64,000 nucleotides of DNA from Aquimarina macrocephali JAMB N27. GTDB lineage: Bacteria; Bacteroidota; Bacteroidia; Flavobacteriales; Flavobacteriaceae. The notes under the pieces are model-generated. The model was not told where the DNA came from. It ran no database searches and saw only the letters and a program-made list of their open reading frames with translations. The position numbers were made by a program, and so were the translations under genes. This document shows positions 1 to 7,301 of the stretch, in pieces. The stretch covers positions 434,001 to 498,000 of the forward strand of contig NZ_JACA01000001.1 of assembly GCF_000520995.1 (NCBI RefSeq), in the 5' to 3' direction. Each line of letters begins with the position of its first letter. The first letter of the stretch is position 1.

Positions 1-111
1 ATCATCATTCAAATAGATAATGACCTCTTCTTGTGAGTAAGTAGAAGCCAGACCTATTAGGCTAAATATTACTATCAAATTAGCGAATCTCAGGATATTC
101 AAAATTTTCAT
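1..111 (-). CDS. Secreted protein, N-terminal 37 residues only (cut by window edge)
   Basis: An open frame starts with ATG at 109-111 on the minus strand and runs without a stop to base 1. Its first 26 residues form a signal peptide: a Lys/Arg-containing start, a hydrophobic core (IVIFSLIGLA) and a cleavage-like STYSQ. The start lies inside the 3' end of the preceding lipoprotein gene, a 32-bp overlap, which suggests translational coupling at the end of the same operon. Nothing can be said about the mature protein because only about 11 residues of it are visible. It could be another part of the toxin/immunity cassette. The coding call rests on the signal peptide and the operon position. Confidence 0.6.
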   Translation of the reverse strand, partial: MKILNILRFANLIVIFSLIGLASTYSQEEVIIYLNDD

Positions 112-586
112 TATCTGGATACATCGATTTCATCACCTTAAAATATTCACGAATGAACCTGCTTCTATCAGAGAGATTATAAGAATAAAGCATTATCGTA
201 TCAGTCGGTTTTATCACTCTTAGAAGCCACTGTCCCCCTTCTTTTTTTTCTGCTCTGTGCAAATTGCTTTTTATCAAAGCAGTTAGCCTATCCTCCAAAT
301 ATTCTCTTTTTTCTAAATTAACGATCGTGAAATCATCGTCAATCCCTTCTGCCTTCTGCTTTATACTCCCTGTTATGGTATTCTTTGAAACCTTTAATTC
401 ATCCACTCGAATAGCCCATTCCATTGTCAGGTTAAAAATATATGTGACAGCTTTATTTTTAGTCTCTTGTTTTCGCTCCAATTGCTCATTGTCGGTATTA
501 TTCAACTCGATTTTCTCATCTTTTGAATGTTGCTTACAGCTAATCGAAAACAGCAAACATATTATTATTAAGCACCTCGTAACCAT
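80..586 (-). CDS. Small lipoprotein of unknown function, possible immunity or accessory protein to the RHS/JAB protein
   Basis: A 168-residue protein with a lipoprotein signal peptide: hydrophobic segment CLIIICLLF followed by lipobox SISC, so it should be anchored to a membrane after cleavage. The mature part is charged, mostly polar and has no motif I recognise. Its start codon follows directly on the stop of the RHS/JAB gene with no gap, so the two are probably translated together. In polymorphic toxin loci the gene just downstream of the toxin often encodes immunity. That role is inferred only from position. A protein acting on the same secreted partner is equally possible. Confidence 0.7.
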   Translation of the reverse strand: MVTRCLIIICLLFSISCKQHSKDEKIELNNTDNEQLERKQETKNKAVTYIFNLTMEWAIRVDELKVSKNTITGSIKQKAEGIDDDFTIVNLEKREYLEDRLTALIKSNLHRAEKKEGGQWLLRVIKPTDTIMLYSYNLSDRSRFIREYFKVMKSMYPDNENFEYPEIR

Positions 587-1675
587 TTATTTTGTATTTA
601 ATGTTCCAAAGAAGAAACGTTTATAATTTCCTTTTGTGTTTCTTATAAAACTTGCACCATTATTGCCATTTGACATGATATTTCCTGAGTTTGGAAAATA
701 CGTATAATATGAGAAATTTATGCCTTTATTACTAAGAGATGTCCTTCTCCAACTATCTCCTAACAAGCTTCCTCTTTCTTCTTGTGAAGTTGCTGGAATG
801 TTAGGGTGCGAATGAATTTCTGAAATCACATTTTTTGCATCGAACAGTCCTACATAACCAGGGCTTACCGATCTATTATGATATGTCCCTATACCAAATT
901 GATTCTCACCATTTACATTGGCTCTTGCTACTGACCATTCTACATTACTGTTGTTTGCAGCAAAATTGAATATTTTGAATATATCATTTTGGCTCTTTTC
1001 ACCTCTTGTCGCAGAACTTAACTTTTTTGTTCCATGATATGAACTTTCACTTGTCTCTTTCACTTCTGCCAATTCAGGAAGAATTGTCTGGTCATTGATG
1101 GTCTCTGAATCACTGGCATTTACTTCGCCATCACCATTGGTATCCACTTTATCGCCATTATCATCAACTGCATATAACCTATCAAAATTATCATCTGTCT
1201 CTTGAATAAGAGCGATATTTCCATTCTTATCAATTCCATAATCATCTAATAATCCTTGCGGAGCTAGCCCTGTCGGGTCGGTAAAAAATATAGGGTTATT
1301 ATTAGTAAAATTATAAGGTGATTTATCAGGAAACTCCTCACTCAGTGGGTCTGGCGACATCCATCGACTTACAATGTCTGGTTTAAGATCGGCTTCGGAT
1401 AGCCCTAAATTCTCTGTAACAACAACCCCCGTCACCTGCTTGGATAATACGTTATAAGTAAAACCCCCTATCTGCACGATAGTATCAGGAAAAGCCTCTC
1501 GGTATTTACCTTTACTCAATGTAGCTATTTTGGGCTTATATCCAAGCTCCCTGAACGGGTTTACCTCATCGATATAGCGTTGCTGTCTTTCTTCTTTGGT
1601 TTCTTTTTTCTGGTCGGTCTGTGCCTGTACTCCTAATAACATAAAGGCACATAACACGGTTAATAGATGCTTCAT
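587..1675 (-). CDS. Secreted RHS-core protein with C-terminal JAB-like (JAMM-type) toxin domain
   Basis: The 362-residue protein starts with a signal peptide ending VQAQ (residues 1-19). Residues about 105-136 carry the RHS-repeat-associated core signature: SPDPLSEEFP, then YNFTNNNPI, then DPTG at 133-136. That block normally closes an RHS shell just before a variable toxic tip. Residues 173-186 contain a calcium-loop-like stretch (DTNGDGEVNASD). The tip (about 205-362) has E286-I-H288-S-H290-P followed by S297 and acidic residues E300 and D307. This fits a metalloprotease-like JAMM motif and the JAB-like toxin family of polymorphic toxins. There are no RHS/YD repeats upstream, so this is a short orphan cassette, not a full RHS shell. 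Toxicity and target are inferred. A non-toxic deubiquitinase-like peptidase is an alternative. Confidence 0.75.
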   Translation of the reverse strand: MKHLLTVLCAFMLLGVQAQTDQKKETKEERQQRYIDEVNPFRELGYKPKIATLSKGKYREAFPDTIVQIGGFTYNVLSKQVTGVVVTENLGLSEADLKPDIVSRWMSPDPLSEEFPDKSPYNFTNNNPIFFTDPTGLAPQGLLDDYGIDKNGNIALIQETDDNFDRLYAVDDNGDKVDTNGDGEVNASDSETINDQTILPELAEVKETSESSYHGTKKLSSATRGEKSQNDIFKIFNFAANNSNVEWSVARANVNGENQFGIGTYHNRSVSPGYVGLFDAKNVISEIHSHPNIPATSQEERGSLLGDSWRRTSLSNKGINFSYYTYFPNSGNIMSNGNNGASFIRNTKGNYKRFFFGTLNTK

Positions 1676-1677
1676 TC

Positions 1678-2757
1678 TTATTTTGATGATTTAAAAGTCG
1701 TTATTTTCTTATTCGTATATTTCTCCTGTTCTTCTTTGAGGGATACCAGCCAATCCAAATACATCTCCTTTGGCATCTGACGGTAACCCATTTCATGAAT
1801 TGCCCTCACCTGACGATTCAGGTCAATCCACGCTTCCTTCCCTTTGGGGTCATCCATGATCTCATTAATTTCTTTATTCTTACTCTTGGCATATGCCTGT
1901 AGCTGGTTCTTTTTGGTTTCCAGCCTGAGCAATCGCGCATTGATATAGTTAGGATAATATACAAGGGCTTTCTCAACACATTGCAGGATGAATGTACCGT
2001 CATTCTCAGGAAAACGTTTATCAAAGCCCTGTGCCAAATCTATCAGTAGTAAGGCAAGACTCTCCTTATCATCCAGTGCCTTCATATAGAGTCCGTTCCT
2101 GATACCATCTAAATGCACATAACCACTCGCCATAATCCACGCATCTATCGGGAAATACCCACTAGTAAGCTCGGTATTATACCAGCCATCTTTCTCATTA
2201 CGGTGTTTGATATAGACATGATTCGGTGCAAGGGCTAAATGTGCTTTAGTACCGATTTCCTCTGCCAATATCTTGTATAAGTACGGCAATGAATGGCAAT
2301 TACCTTTATGCGTGTCGAGTAGTTTTGACACAAACATATTCGACCATTCCTCATCCCCCCATATATCCTCAAAATCATACGTAAAGCCTGACCACTTACC
2401 CTGCCCTTCACTAAAATTGACCGTAATGCTATCTTTCATCACCGTATAGAGTGCTGCATATTGTTCTACTTTCTTACGGTCTGAATGCGGATAATCTTTT
2501 AATGTTCTCGATTCAATCACCGACTTGGTAAGCTGTGCCATCGTTTTAATGGCTGCAAAATAATAGGTCGTATCAAGTGTGCCTTGCTTATAAGCATTCT
2601 CTACCTCAAATACTGCCTTTTTGAAGCTATAAGGTGTTTCGTCGTTAAGCATTGCCTCAATGCTCTTATAGGCTTCTTCATAGAGATAATCCTGTGCCTG
2701 TACCGATGTACTTAACAACATGAATGTGATAATAGTAATCTGTATATATGCCCTCAT
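1678..2757 (-). CDS. Secreted transglutaminase-like protein (copy 2)
   Basis: I place the start at ATG 2755-2757, giving 359 residues beginning with a clean signal peptide (MRAYIQITIITFMLL...VQAQ). A longer frame exists upstream but lacks a signal. The stop of the preceding gene and this start overlap as TAATG, a translational coupling arrangement. The core resembles the transglutaminase/cysteine-protease fold: Cys154 in GNCHSLP, His180 in APNHVY and the WYNTE stretch (194-196) sit in the order of the Cys-His-Asp/Asn triad. It is a clear paralogue of the gene upstream (shared blocks MFVSKLL, ILAEEIG, APNH, ELTSG). The substrate is unknown. It could process or cross-link peptides outside the cytoplasm, perhaps linked to the RHS/JAB protein encoded just downstream. 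Confidence 0.75.
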   Translation of the reverse strand: MRAYIQITIITFMLLSTSVQAQDYLYEEAYKSIEAMLNDETPYSFKKAVFEVENAYKQGTLDTTYYFAAIKTMAQLTKSVIESRTLKDYPHSDRKKVEQYAALYTVMKDSITVNFSEGQGKWSGFTYDFEDIWGDEEWSNMFVSKLLDTHKGNCHSLPYLYKILAEEIGTKAHLALAPNHVYIKHRNEKDGWYNTELTSGYFPIDAWIMASGYVHLDGIRNGLYMKALDDKESLALLLIDLAQGFDKRFPENDGTFILQCVEKALVYYPNYINARLLRLETKKNQLQAYAKSKNKEINEIMDDPKGKEAWIDLNRQVRAIHEMGYRQMPKEMYLDWLVSLKEEQEKYTNKKITTFKSSK

Positions 2758-4076
2758 TAATCCTTGATAATGTGTTGTTGTAATCCTTTTAATGTTTCCG
2801 TGTTCTGTTTCTCTTTTTCCTGTTTGAGCGATTCCAGCCATGCCTCATAGCGCTCTTTTGGTATATCCTCAAAACCTAACTCCTGTAGTTTTCTTTGCTG
2901 CTGCTGCAATGACTGATATATGGCGTAGGCTTTGGGATAGGCTTGTAAATCCTGCACGCTCCTTGCGCCAATCTGCTGTGCAACATGGTACAGCTCTGCA
3001 CGCTTCATATTAAACTGGTGGATATTCTGGTTAATACCATCTGGATGTAGTTCCAATGCCTTATCGATCACCTGCTGTACAAAATCATCACGGCCATATT
3101 TGCTGATATAGCCTGATACTAAATCATTGAGCAATTGTGCCATGACCTGCCGCTTGGTAAGCCCTGTCATATAATTACCGTTCTGTACCGTTTCTGATTT
3201 GATAAAGCCGGAACTCAGCATCAGGAAATCAGACATAATTGCGCCACTGGTCAGCTCCGCATTATGCCATTCGCCCATAAGGTCTTTAAAACGGATAAAA
3301 GAGTGATTCGGGGCAAATGCCAGATAACTCTGCGCGCCAATTTCTTCTGCTAGCATCATATAGAGTCGTGGCATGGAGTTACATTGACCGCTTCCCTCAT
3401 AGAGTAGCTTTGAGACAAACATATTATCCCAGTTTTCTTTACCCATATAATCGTTAAAATCATACGTATATGGCTTGTGTGTTACATTCCCTACTGTGAG
3501 GGTATCTGACATATATTGATAAATGGTCAGATTCTTGGCAAGATCACTGGATGTATCTAACCCCTGTTGCTGCATCGCCTGTTGAATGAATGCTCCTGTA
3601 TTCTTAATGATACGCTCAAAATCCGCATAGGATTTCGTGTTATTGTAAAAGGCATTTTCAATCAGGAAGGTCGCCCTACTCATTGAAAAATTATCAGGAT
3701 TCGTTTTTCTCAGACTATCAAAGGCTTTACGGTAGAATACTGCTCCTGCTGCATTATGATAGGATGGTAGGTTATATCGAATGGATGAAATGCTATTGTT
3801 TATATCTTGCGCTATGGCTTTACGTTGTTGCTCCATTCTGGCAACTTCTTGCATATCTGCTTCAATCATCTGCATTTGCTGTTGCTGCCTATTACCCTGA
3901 AAAGAGGATGGAAGCACAGGGCTTCTATATGTTGTTATCATGGTTGGAGTCACCACATTGAAGCCACTTGCCTGTGGCGTTTTAGGTATCACATCCGGCA
4001 ACGTCTGAGCCTGTGTATTTCCACACAAAAGCAAGGAAACCACAAAAAATAACGCATATAAATGATTGATGCTCAT
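2757..4076 (-). CDS. Secreted transglutaminase-like protein (copy 1), first gene of the toxin-like operon
   Basis: A 439-residue protein with signal peptide (MSINHLYALFFVVSLLLCG, then NTQAQ). Residues 60-100 are Gln-rich and likely helical. The putative catalytic residues are Cys232 (GQCNSMP), His258 (APNHSF) and Asn272/Glu274 (WHNAELTSG). This pattern matches the transglutaminase-like superfamily and lines up with the next gene. Residues about 300-430 are helical, Gln/Lys-rich and shared in outline with the paralogue (both end in a KERYEAWLESLK-type helix). It heads a leftward operon with the second copy, the RHS/JAB protein and a lipoprotein. The real reaction is unknown. A structural, non-catalytic role cannot be excluded. 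Confidence 0.72.
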   Translation of the reverse strand: MSINHLYALFFVVSLLLCGNTQAQTLPDVIPKTPQASGFNVVTPTMITTYRSPVLPSSFQGNRQQQQMQMIEADMQEVARMEQQRKAIAQDINNSISSIRYNLPSYHNAAGAVFYRKAFDSLRKTNPDNFSMSRATFLIENAFYNNTKSYADFERIIKNTGAFIQQAMQQQGLDTSSDLAKNLTIYQYMSDTLTVGNVTHKPYTYDFNDYMGKENWDNMFVSKLLYEGSGQCNSMPRLYMMLAEEIGAQSYLAFAPNHSFIRFKDLMGEWHNAELTSGAIMSDFLMLSSGFIKSETVQNGNYMTGLTKRQVMAQLLNDLVSGYISKYGRDDFVQQVIDKALELHPDGINQNIHQFNMKRAELYHVAQQIGARSVQDLQAYPKAYAIYQSLQQQQRKLQELGFEDIPKERYEAWLESLKQEKEKQNTETLKGLQQHIIKD

Positions 4077-4442
4077 AAGCCCGCCAAATTATCTTGCGAG
4101 CAAATGTAGAAAATAATCATACCACCACATTACAGTTTTCTGTAATTTGAATGTATTAAATGAAATTTACGGGAAACCCGTAAATCGCTTAGTGCCAAGA
4201 TTTAATGTTTATTGAGCTAAATCCTATGTCGCGTTATGTACCTTTATGGGATTAGACCCCAACACCGTTTCCAAGCTCATGGCCATTTTACTAAATAACG
4301 TGCTCGTTACCCCTAAATATAACTTCTTAATAATTCGTTAACCAATTCTGTGTTAAGGTGCTTGTTCAAATTGTATTTCATCTGAAATACTAGTGTCGTA
4401 ACGAGAAAAGTTCTCCCACGGCAAATATATAAAACTTAAAAA
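4077..4442. other. 366-bp intergenic region with two strong hairpins
   Basis: No convincing gene is seen. It separates the divergent toxin-like operon (minus) from a membrane-protein gene (plus), so it must hold both promoters. Two perfect inverted repeats lie close together: 4130-4145 (TTACAG, loop TTTT, CTGTAA) and 4165-4185 (ATTTACGGG, loop AAA, CCCGTAAAT). Neither is followed by a clear T-run, so operators or RNA structures are more likely than terminators. A short open stretch around 4246-4342 does not look coding. Confidence 0.6.
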
Positions 4443-4889
4443 ATGAGTACTTACTTTAATTTTTTTGAAATAGATCTTGGACTAGTCGTATTATACACTG
4501 TGAATACTGTGTATTTTGGATTAGCAGTGATTTTAGTATATCTGTTAGCAGCACCTTACTTACACTATGCTCTGATTGCACCATACAAAACTATATTTTG
4601 TATCGGAGATGTTGAGTATACTATATACAAAGAAGGTTCTAAGATTAAAGATGGAACTAAGATTTCCTCTGAAGAAGGCCATACCTTAACTGTTAAAAAA
4701 GATATATACTTTCCATACGGAAAGGTGAAGAATATTCCTGTTGAATTCGAAGTAGATGCAGATACATGGGTAGCAAAACAAAAAGCTACCTTTATTTATC
4801 AGGGAACTGATAGCAATCACTTTAATAAATGGGTTGCAGGGAAATATTCAATTACCAGAATTTCTCTAGGTTTTTGGTTTATTAAATGA
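4443..4889 (+). CDS. Membrane protein of unknown function
   Basis: 148 residues. The first 50 are hydrophobic, with one or two membrane segments (LGLVVLYTVNTVYFGLAVILVYLLAAPYL split around residue 25). The remaining ~95 residues are polar and beta-like, with alternating Val/Lys/Asp and aromatic residues (KDIYFPYGKVKNIPVEFEV). I do not recognise a family. It stands alone on the plus strand and is followed at once by a strong terminator, so it is probably a single-gene unit. It lies inside the integrated element. Confidence 0.6.
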   Translation: MSTYFNFFEIDLGLVVLYTVNTVYFGLAVILVYLLAAPYLHYALIAPYKTIFCIGDVEYTIYKEGSKIKDGTKISSEEGHTLTVKKDIYFPYGKVKNIPVEFEVDADTWVAKQKATFIYQGTDSNHFNKWVAGKYSITRISLGFWFIK

Positions 4890-4904
4890 TCAAAACATTT
4901 ATTT

Positions 4905-4931
4905 AAAGGAGCTTCCCAAGCTCCTTTTTTT
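4905..4931 (+). terminator. Rho-independent terminator after the orphan membrane-protein gene
   Basis: A 10-bp perfect stem (AAAGGAGCTT / AAGCTCCTTT) with a CCC loop is followed by a run of T. It begins 16 bp after the stop of the upstream plus-strand gene. Confidence 0.9.
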
Positions 4932-4952
4932 ATTCAAAATAAGTAAAAATGC

Positions 4953-5585
4953 TTAATCTTTACCACTAACGAATGAAACGGTGCTATCCAAACGTGATCT
5001 TGTTTTTGTTTCAATCTTTTCCCAAATATTATACGCATCTTGTAAATTTTCATCCGCCCGTTTACACGCTTGGTACAACTCATACTTTTTTCTTTCTTGG
5101 TCTAATGAGGGATTTAAAGAAAGCATTGTAATATTACTACTGTGCTTTCGAATATATTTTGAATAGTTCTTTATATGTTCGGGACTAACTGGTCTAAAAA
5201 ATATATTCAAACAAGATACCCCTACCAAAACTATAGCTGAAACATACGATAATACCTGCTCAAATTTTTCTTTAAACTCTTCACTCTTCATCGTTATAGG
5301 AAACTTCACTATAATTGCTAATAAACCGATAACCCCAAGTATTCCACCTACTACTCTATATAGAAGACCTCTTTTTTCTGCCAATTTTGTTAGCTCGGAA
5401 GCTGCAATAGCACACTCCTTTGCTTTATTGTTTGCAAAAGCAAAAAGATTATCTGCTTCACATCGACTATTATCAACGTCAATAGCTGCTAGCGTGTATT
5501 GTTGTGAATAAATTGATGAAAAAGTGCCTATGAAGAAACATAGCACTAGCAAATGGCGACTCGCCAAGCCCTTTATTAGTGTCAT
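4953..5585 (-). CDS. Membrane protein of unknown function with N-terminal signal segment and two further membrane segments
   Basis: 210 residues. Residues 1-28 resemble a signal peptide (HLLVLCFFIGTFSSIYSQQ). Two further hydrophobic helices lie at about 76-96 (VVGGILGVIGLLAIIVKFP) and 111-131 (VLSYVSAIVLVGVSCLNIFF). A charged helical tail of about 80 residues follows, rich in Lys, Glu and Arg. The two-helix-plus-charged-tail layout recalls 2TM effector proteins of the SLATT kind, but the signal-like N-terminus and lack of recognisable motifs make that only a loose comparison. It stands convergent to the upstream orphan gene and downstream of the integrase in the same orientation. Confidence 0.6.
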   Translation of the reverse strand: MTLIKGLASRHLLVLCFFIGTFSSIYSQQYTLAAIDVDNSRCEADNLFAFANNKAKECAIAASELTKLAEKRGLLYRVVGGILGVIGLLAIIVKFPITMKSEEFKEKFEQVLSYVSAIVLVGVSCLNIFFRPVSPEHIKNYSKYIRKHSSNITMLSLNPSLDQERKKYELYQACKRADENLQDAYNIWEKIETKTRSRLDSTVSFVSGKD

Positions 5586-5700
5586 TTGTATGTAATATTG
5601 ATTAATTGCTTTTACTTACAGGGGAAATTTACACATAAAACAGGTGATCGCAAAATGGTACACTGTTAAAAAAGCTAGCAAATTATTGATAATCTTATAA

Positions 5701-7026
5701 TTATGAGTTTAGTGGTTTAGTAATTTTAGCATTAATCTCATCGAGGATTTGGGTTTGTATCTTCTGTGCGTAATGCTTCTCTGTGACGTGAACACCAGAA
5801 TGCCCCAGACCAGACGATATTTTACGTATATCAATGCCTAAATCTAACCCGATATTCGTCCACGTATCCCGAATCGTATAGGTCGTTATCTTTTTATCGA
5901 TCTCCGCTAGTTCAGCAATACGGTTAGCGTATTTATTAAACAATTTTACTTTGTCCTTATTGACTCGGTGCAATCGTTCAGGTGTAGCATCATTGGGTAT
6001 GATCGGGAACAGATAATCATCTGGTGCCTGGTCATTCAAATAATGGCTGATAATCGTTAGTGATTCCTCACTTTGCAACACACTGAAATAATCACCCTCT
6101 TTAAGTGTCTTCTTGCGGAAATAGGTAATGCGCTCCCCATCAAACTGAGAGCGTTTAATGATCGCCATATCAAAATGGTTCATCCCCATATTGTTAAACA
6201 TAAACAGCAAATAATTACGTGTATTCCAAATCGGCGTATGTGGTGTTAGCTCCAAGTGACGTATTGCTCCTATCTCTTCTAACGTAAGCGGTTTAGGTAC
6301 ATTCTCAACACTCTGCTTTTCAATGCGGGATAACGGATTGTGACCTTGTAAATCAGCAAATGCCTGTGCAGCATCATTCATAATCGCCTGAATACTCCGC
6401 AAATGAATCAACGGCGTGTTTTTAGAAGCGAATCGTTTACTCATATAGGCTTTAAAGTCCTTCCCAAAACTATAATCAAATGCCCGTATTTGCATATCGT
6501 ATGCGGTATAATCAGCCAGCACAGTGAGTGCATTGGCTTCTTTTTTGTACAAAGTTTTAATAATCGTTTGATCATCCTCACCTTTCAGCTTCATTCGGTA
6601 TTTCACCCATATTTTAAGCGCGCTCTCATAGGAATCTGCCGTTGCATATTGCCCCTCTAAGAGCAAACGATGCAGATACACACCGCCATAATTGAGCAAG
6701 GTACGTGATGGTTGTTTCTTAAAAAACCGTTGTTCGATCTCGCGCTTTAACTGGTCGATCTCCCAATGCCTGATCGTCCCCGCCTCTTCATCAATCCATA
6801 AATCAATATCTCCGTAGATTTTCTTGGTACGTTTACTGTGGCGCACTGAATTGGTAATGCCTGTGATTTTTCCCGTATCGGGGTCAAATTGATCCGCGTG
6901 CAAATGGATGTTAAATGAAATGTCGCGTGTTTTACTCTTGTGACCAATACGCAGAACTAATGCAAATTTATTATCTTTGGTGATGTGATCCTTACGTTTA
7001 TCAAGGGTAACTTTGACTGTAGCCAT
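5701..7026 (-). CDS. Tyrosine recombinase / site-specific integrase (Bacteroidetes type)
   Basis: 441 residues: an N-terminal arm-DNA-binding region (about 1-90), a SAM-like core-binding domain (about 100-220) and a C-terminal catalytic domain (about 235-430). Arg386 (YTIRDTW), His409 (GLGHSG) and Tyr419 (EKHYAQ) supply box II and the nucleophile; a beta-hairpin Lys is present in YFRKKT. The usual box I Arg is not evident: the segment reads NNMGMNHFDM. Related Bacteroidetes integrases such as IntDOT are also reported to lack this Arg. The gene is transcribed away from the tRNA-derived attachment site, about 140 bp from it, as expected for the end of an element. It should catalyse integration and excision of the element. 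Confidence 0.92.
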   Translation of the reverse strand: MATVKVTLDKRKDHITKDNKFALVLRIGHKSKTRDISFNIHLHADQFDPDTGKITGITNSVRHSKRTKKIYGDIDLWIDEEAGTIRHWEIDQLKREIEQRFFKKQPSRTLLNYGGVYLHRLLLEGQYATADSYESALKIWVKYRMKLKGEDDQTIIKTLYKKEANALTVLADYTAYDMQIRAFDYSFGKDFKAYMSKRFASKNTPLIHLRSIQAIMNDAAQAFADLQGHNPLSRIEKQSVENVPKPLTLEEIGAIRHLELTPHTPIWNTRNYLLFMFNNMGMNHFDMAIIKRSQFDGERITYFRKKTLKEGDYFSVLQSEESLTIISHYLNDQAPDDYLFPIIPNDATPERLHRVNKDKVKLFNKYANRIAELAEIDKKITTYTIRDTWTNIGLDLGIDIRKISSGLGHSGVHVTEKHYAQKIQTQILDEINAKITKPLNS

Positions 7027-7047
7027 GTTTGATAGGTTTTAATTTTT

Positions 7048-7068
7048 GGCGTGCTTTCGGCGTGCTTT
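7048..7068. repeat. Tandem direct repeat upstream of the integrase gene
   Basis: Two exact copies of GGCGTGCTTT (7048-7057 and 7059-7068), separated by one base. They lie between the integrase start and the attachment site, where arm-type integrase sites or autoregulatory sites are expected. The role is inferred. Confidence 0.5.
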
Positions 7069-7164
7069 TTTTGGTTTTAACTTGCTTAATATAGGCTAAT
7101 CTAGAAAAATATTGCTGATTACCAGCCATTTAAAAACGTTAAAATTCACATAAAGTCACTTTCA

Positions 7165-7211
7165 ATTGACTGGCAGTCAAGAGGTCGTGGGTTCGAGTCC
7201 CATCTTCTCCA
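7165..7211 (+). other. 3' half of a tRNA gene = element attachment site (probably tRNA-Ala, anticodon GGC)
   Basis: The stretch folds as the 3' half of a tRNA. The anticodon loop CTGGCAG (7170-7176) reads anticodon GGC. A 5-nt variable loop follows, then a T-arm with stem GTGGG/CCCAT and loop TTCGAGT (7187-7203), the acceptor 3' strand CTTCTCC and discriminator A at 7211. U at position 70 would allow the G3:U70 pair of alanine tRNAs. The needed 5' partner (GGxGAAG-like) and D-arm are absent upstream, so this is a fragment and not a working gene. It matches a duplicated attachment site beside the integrase. A tmRNA 3' end is a less likely alternative. Confidence 0.75.
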
Positions 7212-7224
7212 CAAAGAAACAGAG

Positions 7225-7250
7225 GTCTGCACTGTAGTGCAGGCTTTTTG
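7225..7250 (+). terminator. Terminator of the original tRNA locus
   Basis: GTCTGCAC and GTGCAGGC form an 8-bp stem (one G-T pair) around loop TGTA and are followed by TTTTTG and more T. It starts 13 bp after the tRNA fragment, as expected for the native terminator of the disrupted tRNA gene. That also marks the return to core chromosome. Confidence 0.8.
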
Positions 7251-7301
7251 TTTTTCTAGAAAACTCAGAAATAATAAAAGACATTATACCTATATTAGAA
7301 T

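Larger units (their letters stand above)
1..7211. mobile_element. Right end of an integrated genomic element (left end outside window)
   Basis: A tyrosine recombinase gene (5701-7026) lies about 140 bp from an isolated tRNA 3' half at 7165-7211. No matching tRNA 5' half is present upstream. That is the layout left when an element inserts into the 3' end of a tRNA gene and brings a replacement 3' end: the intact tRNA should lie to the left, outside this window. The genes inside (RHS/JAB toxin-like protein, transglutaminase-like proteins, orphan membrane proteins) are typical accessory cargo. Base composition here looks slightly less AT-rich than in the PULs that follow. The right boundary is well supported; the left boundary and the type of element (integrative conjugative element, prophage remnant or island) cannot be seen. 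Confidence 0.6.

Noticed and set aside
264-626. Plus-strand open frame opposite the lipoprotein gene
   Set aside because: Antisense to a well-supported operon gene; composition is Phe/Ser-rich as expected for a shadow frame.
4246-4342. Short plus-strand open stretch (MGLDPNTVSKLM...) that could be a recombinase remnant
   Set aside because: Only about 30 codons, no family motif and no upstream continuation in frame.
7141-7213. Complete tRNA gene
   Set aside because: The T-arm, anticodon loop and 3' acceptor strand are present, but no complementary 5' acceptor strand or D-arm exists upstream; treated as an attachment-site fragment.
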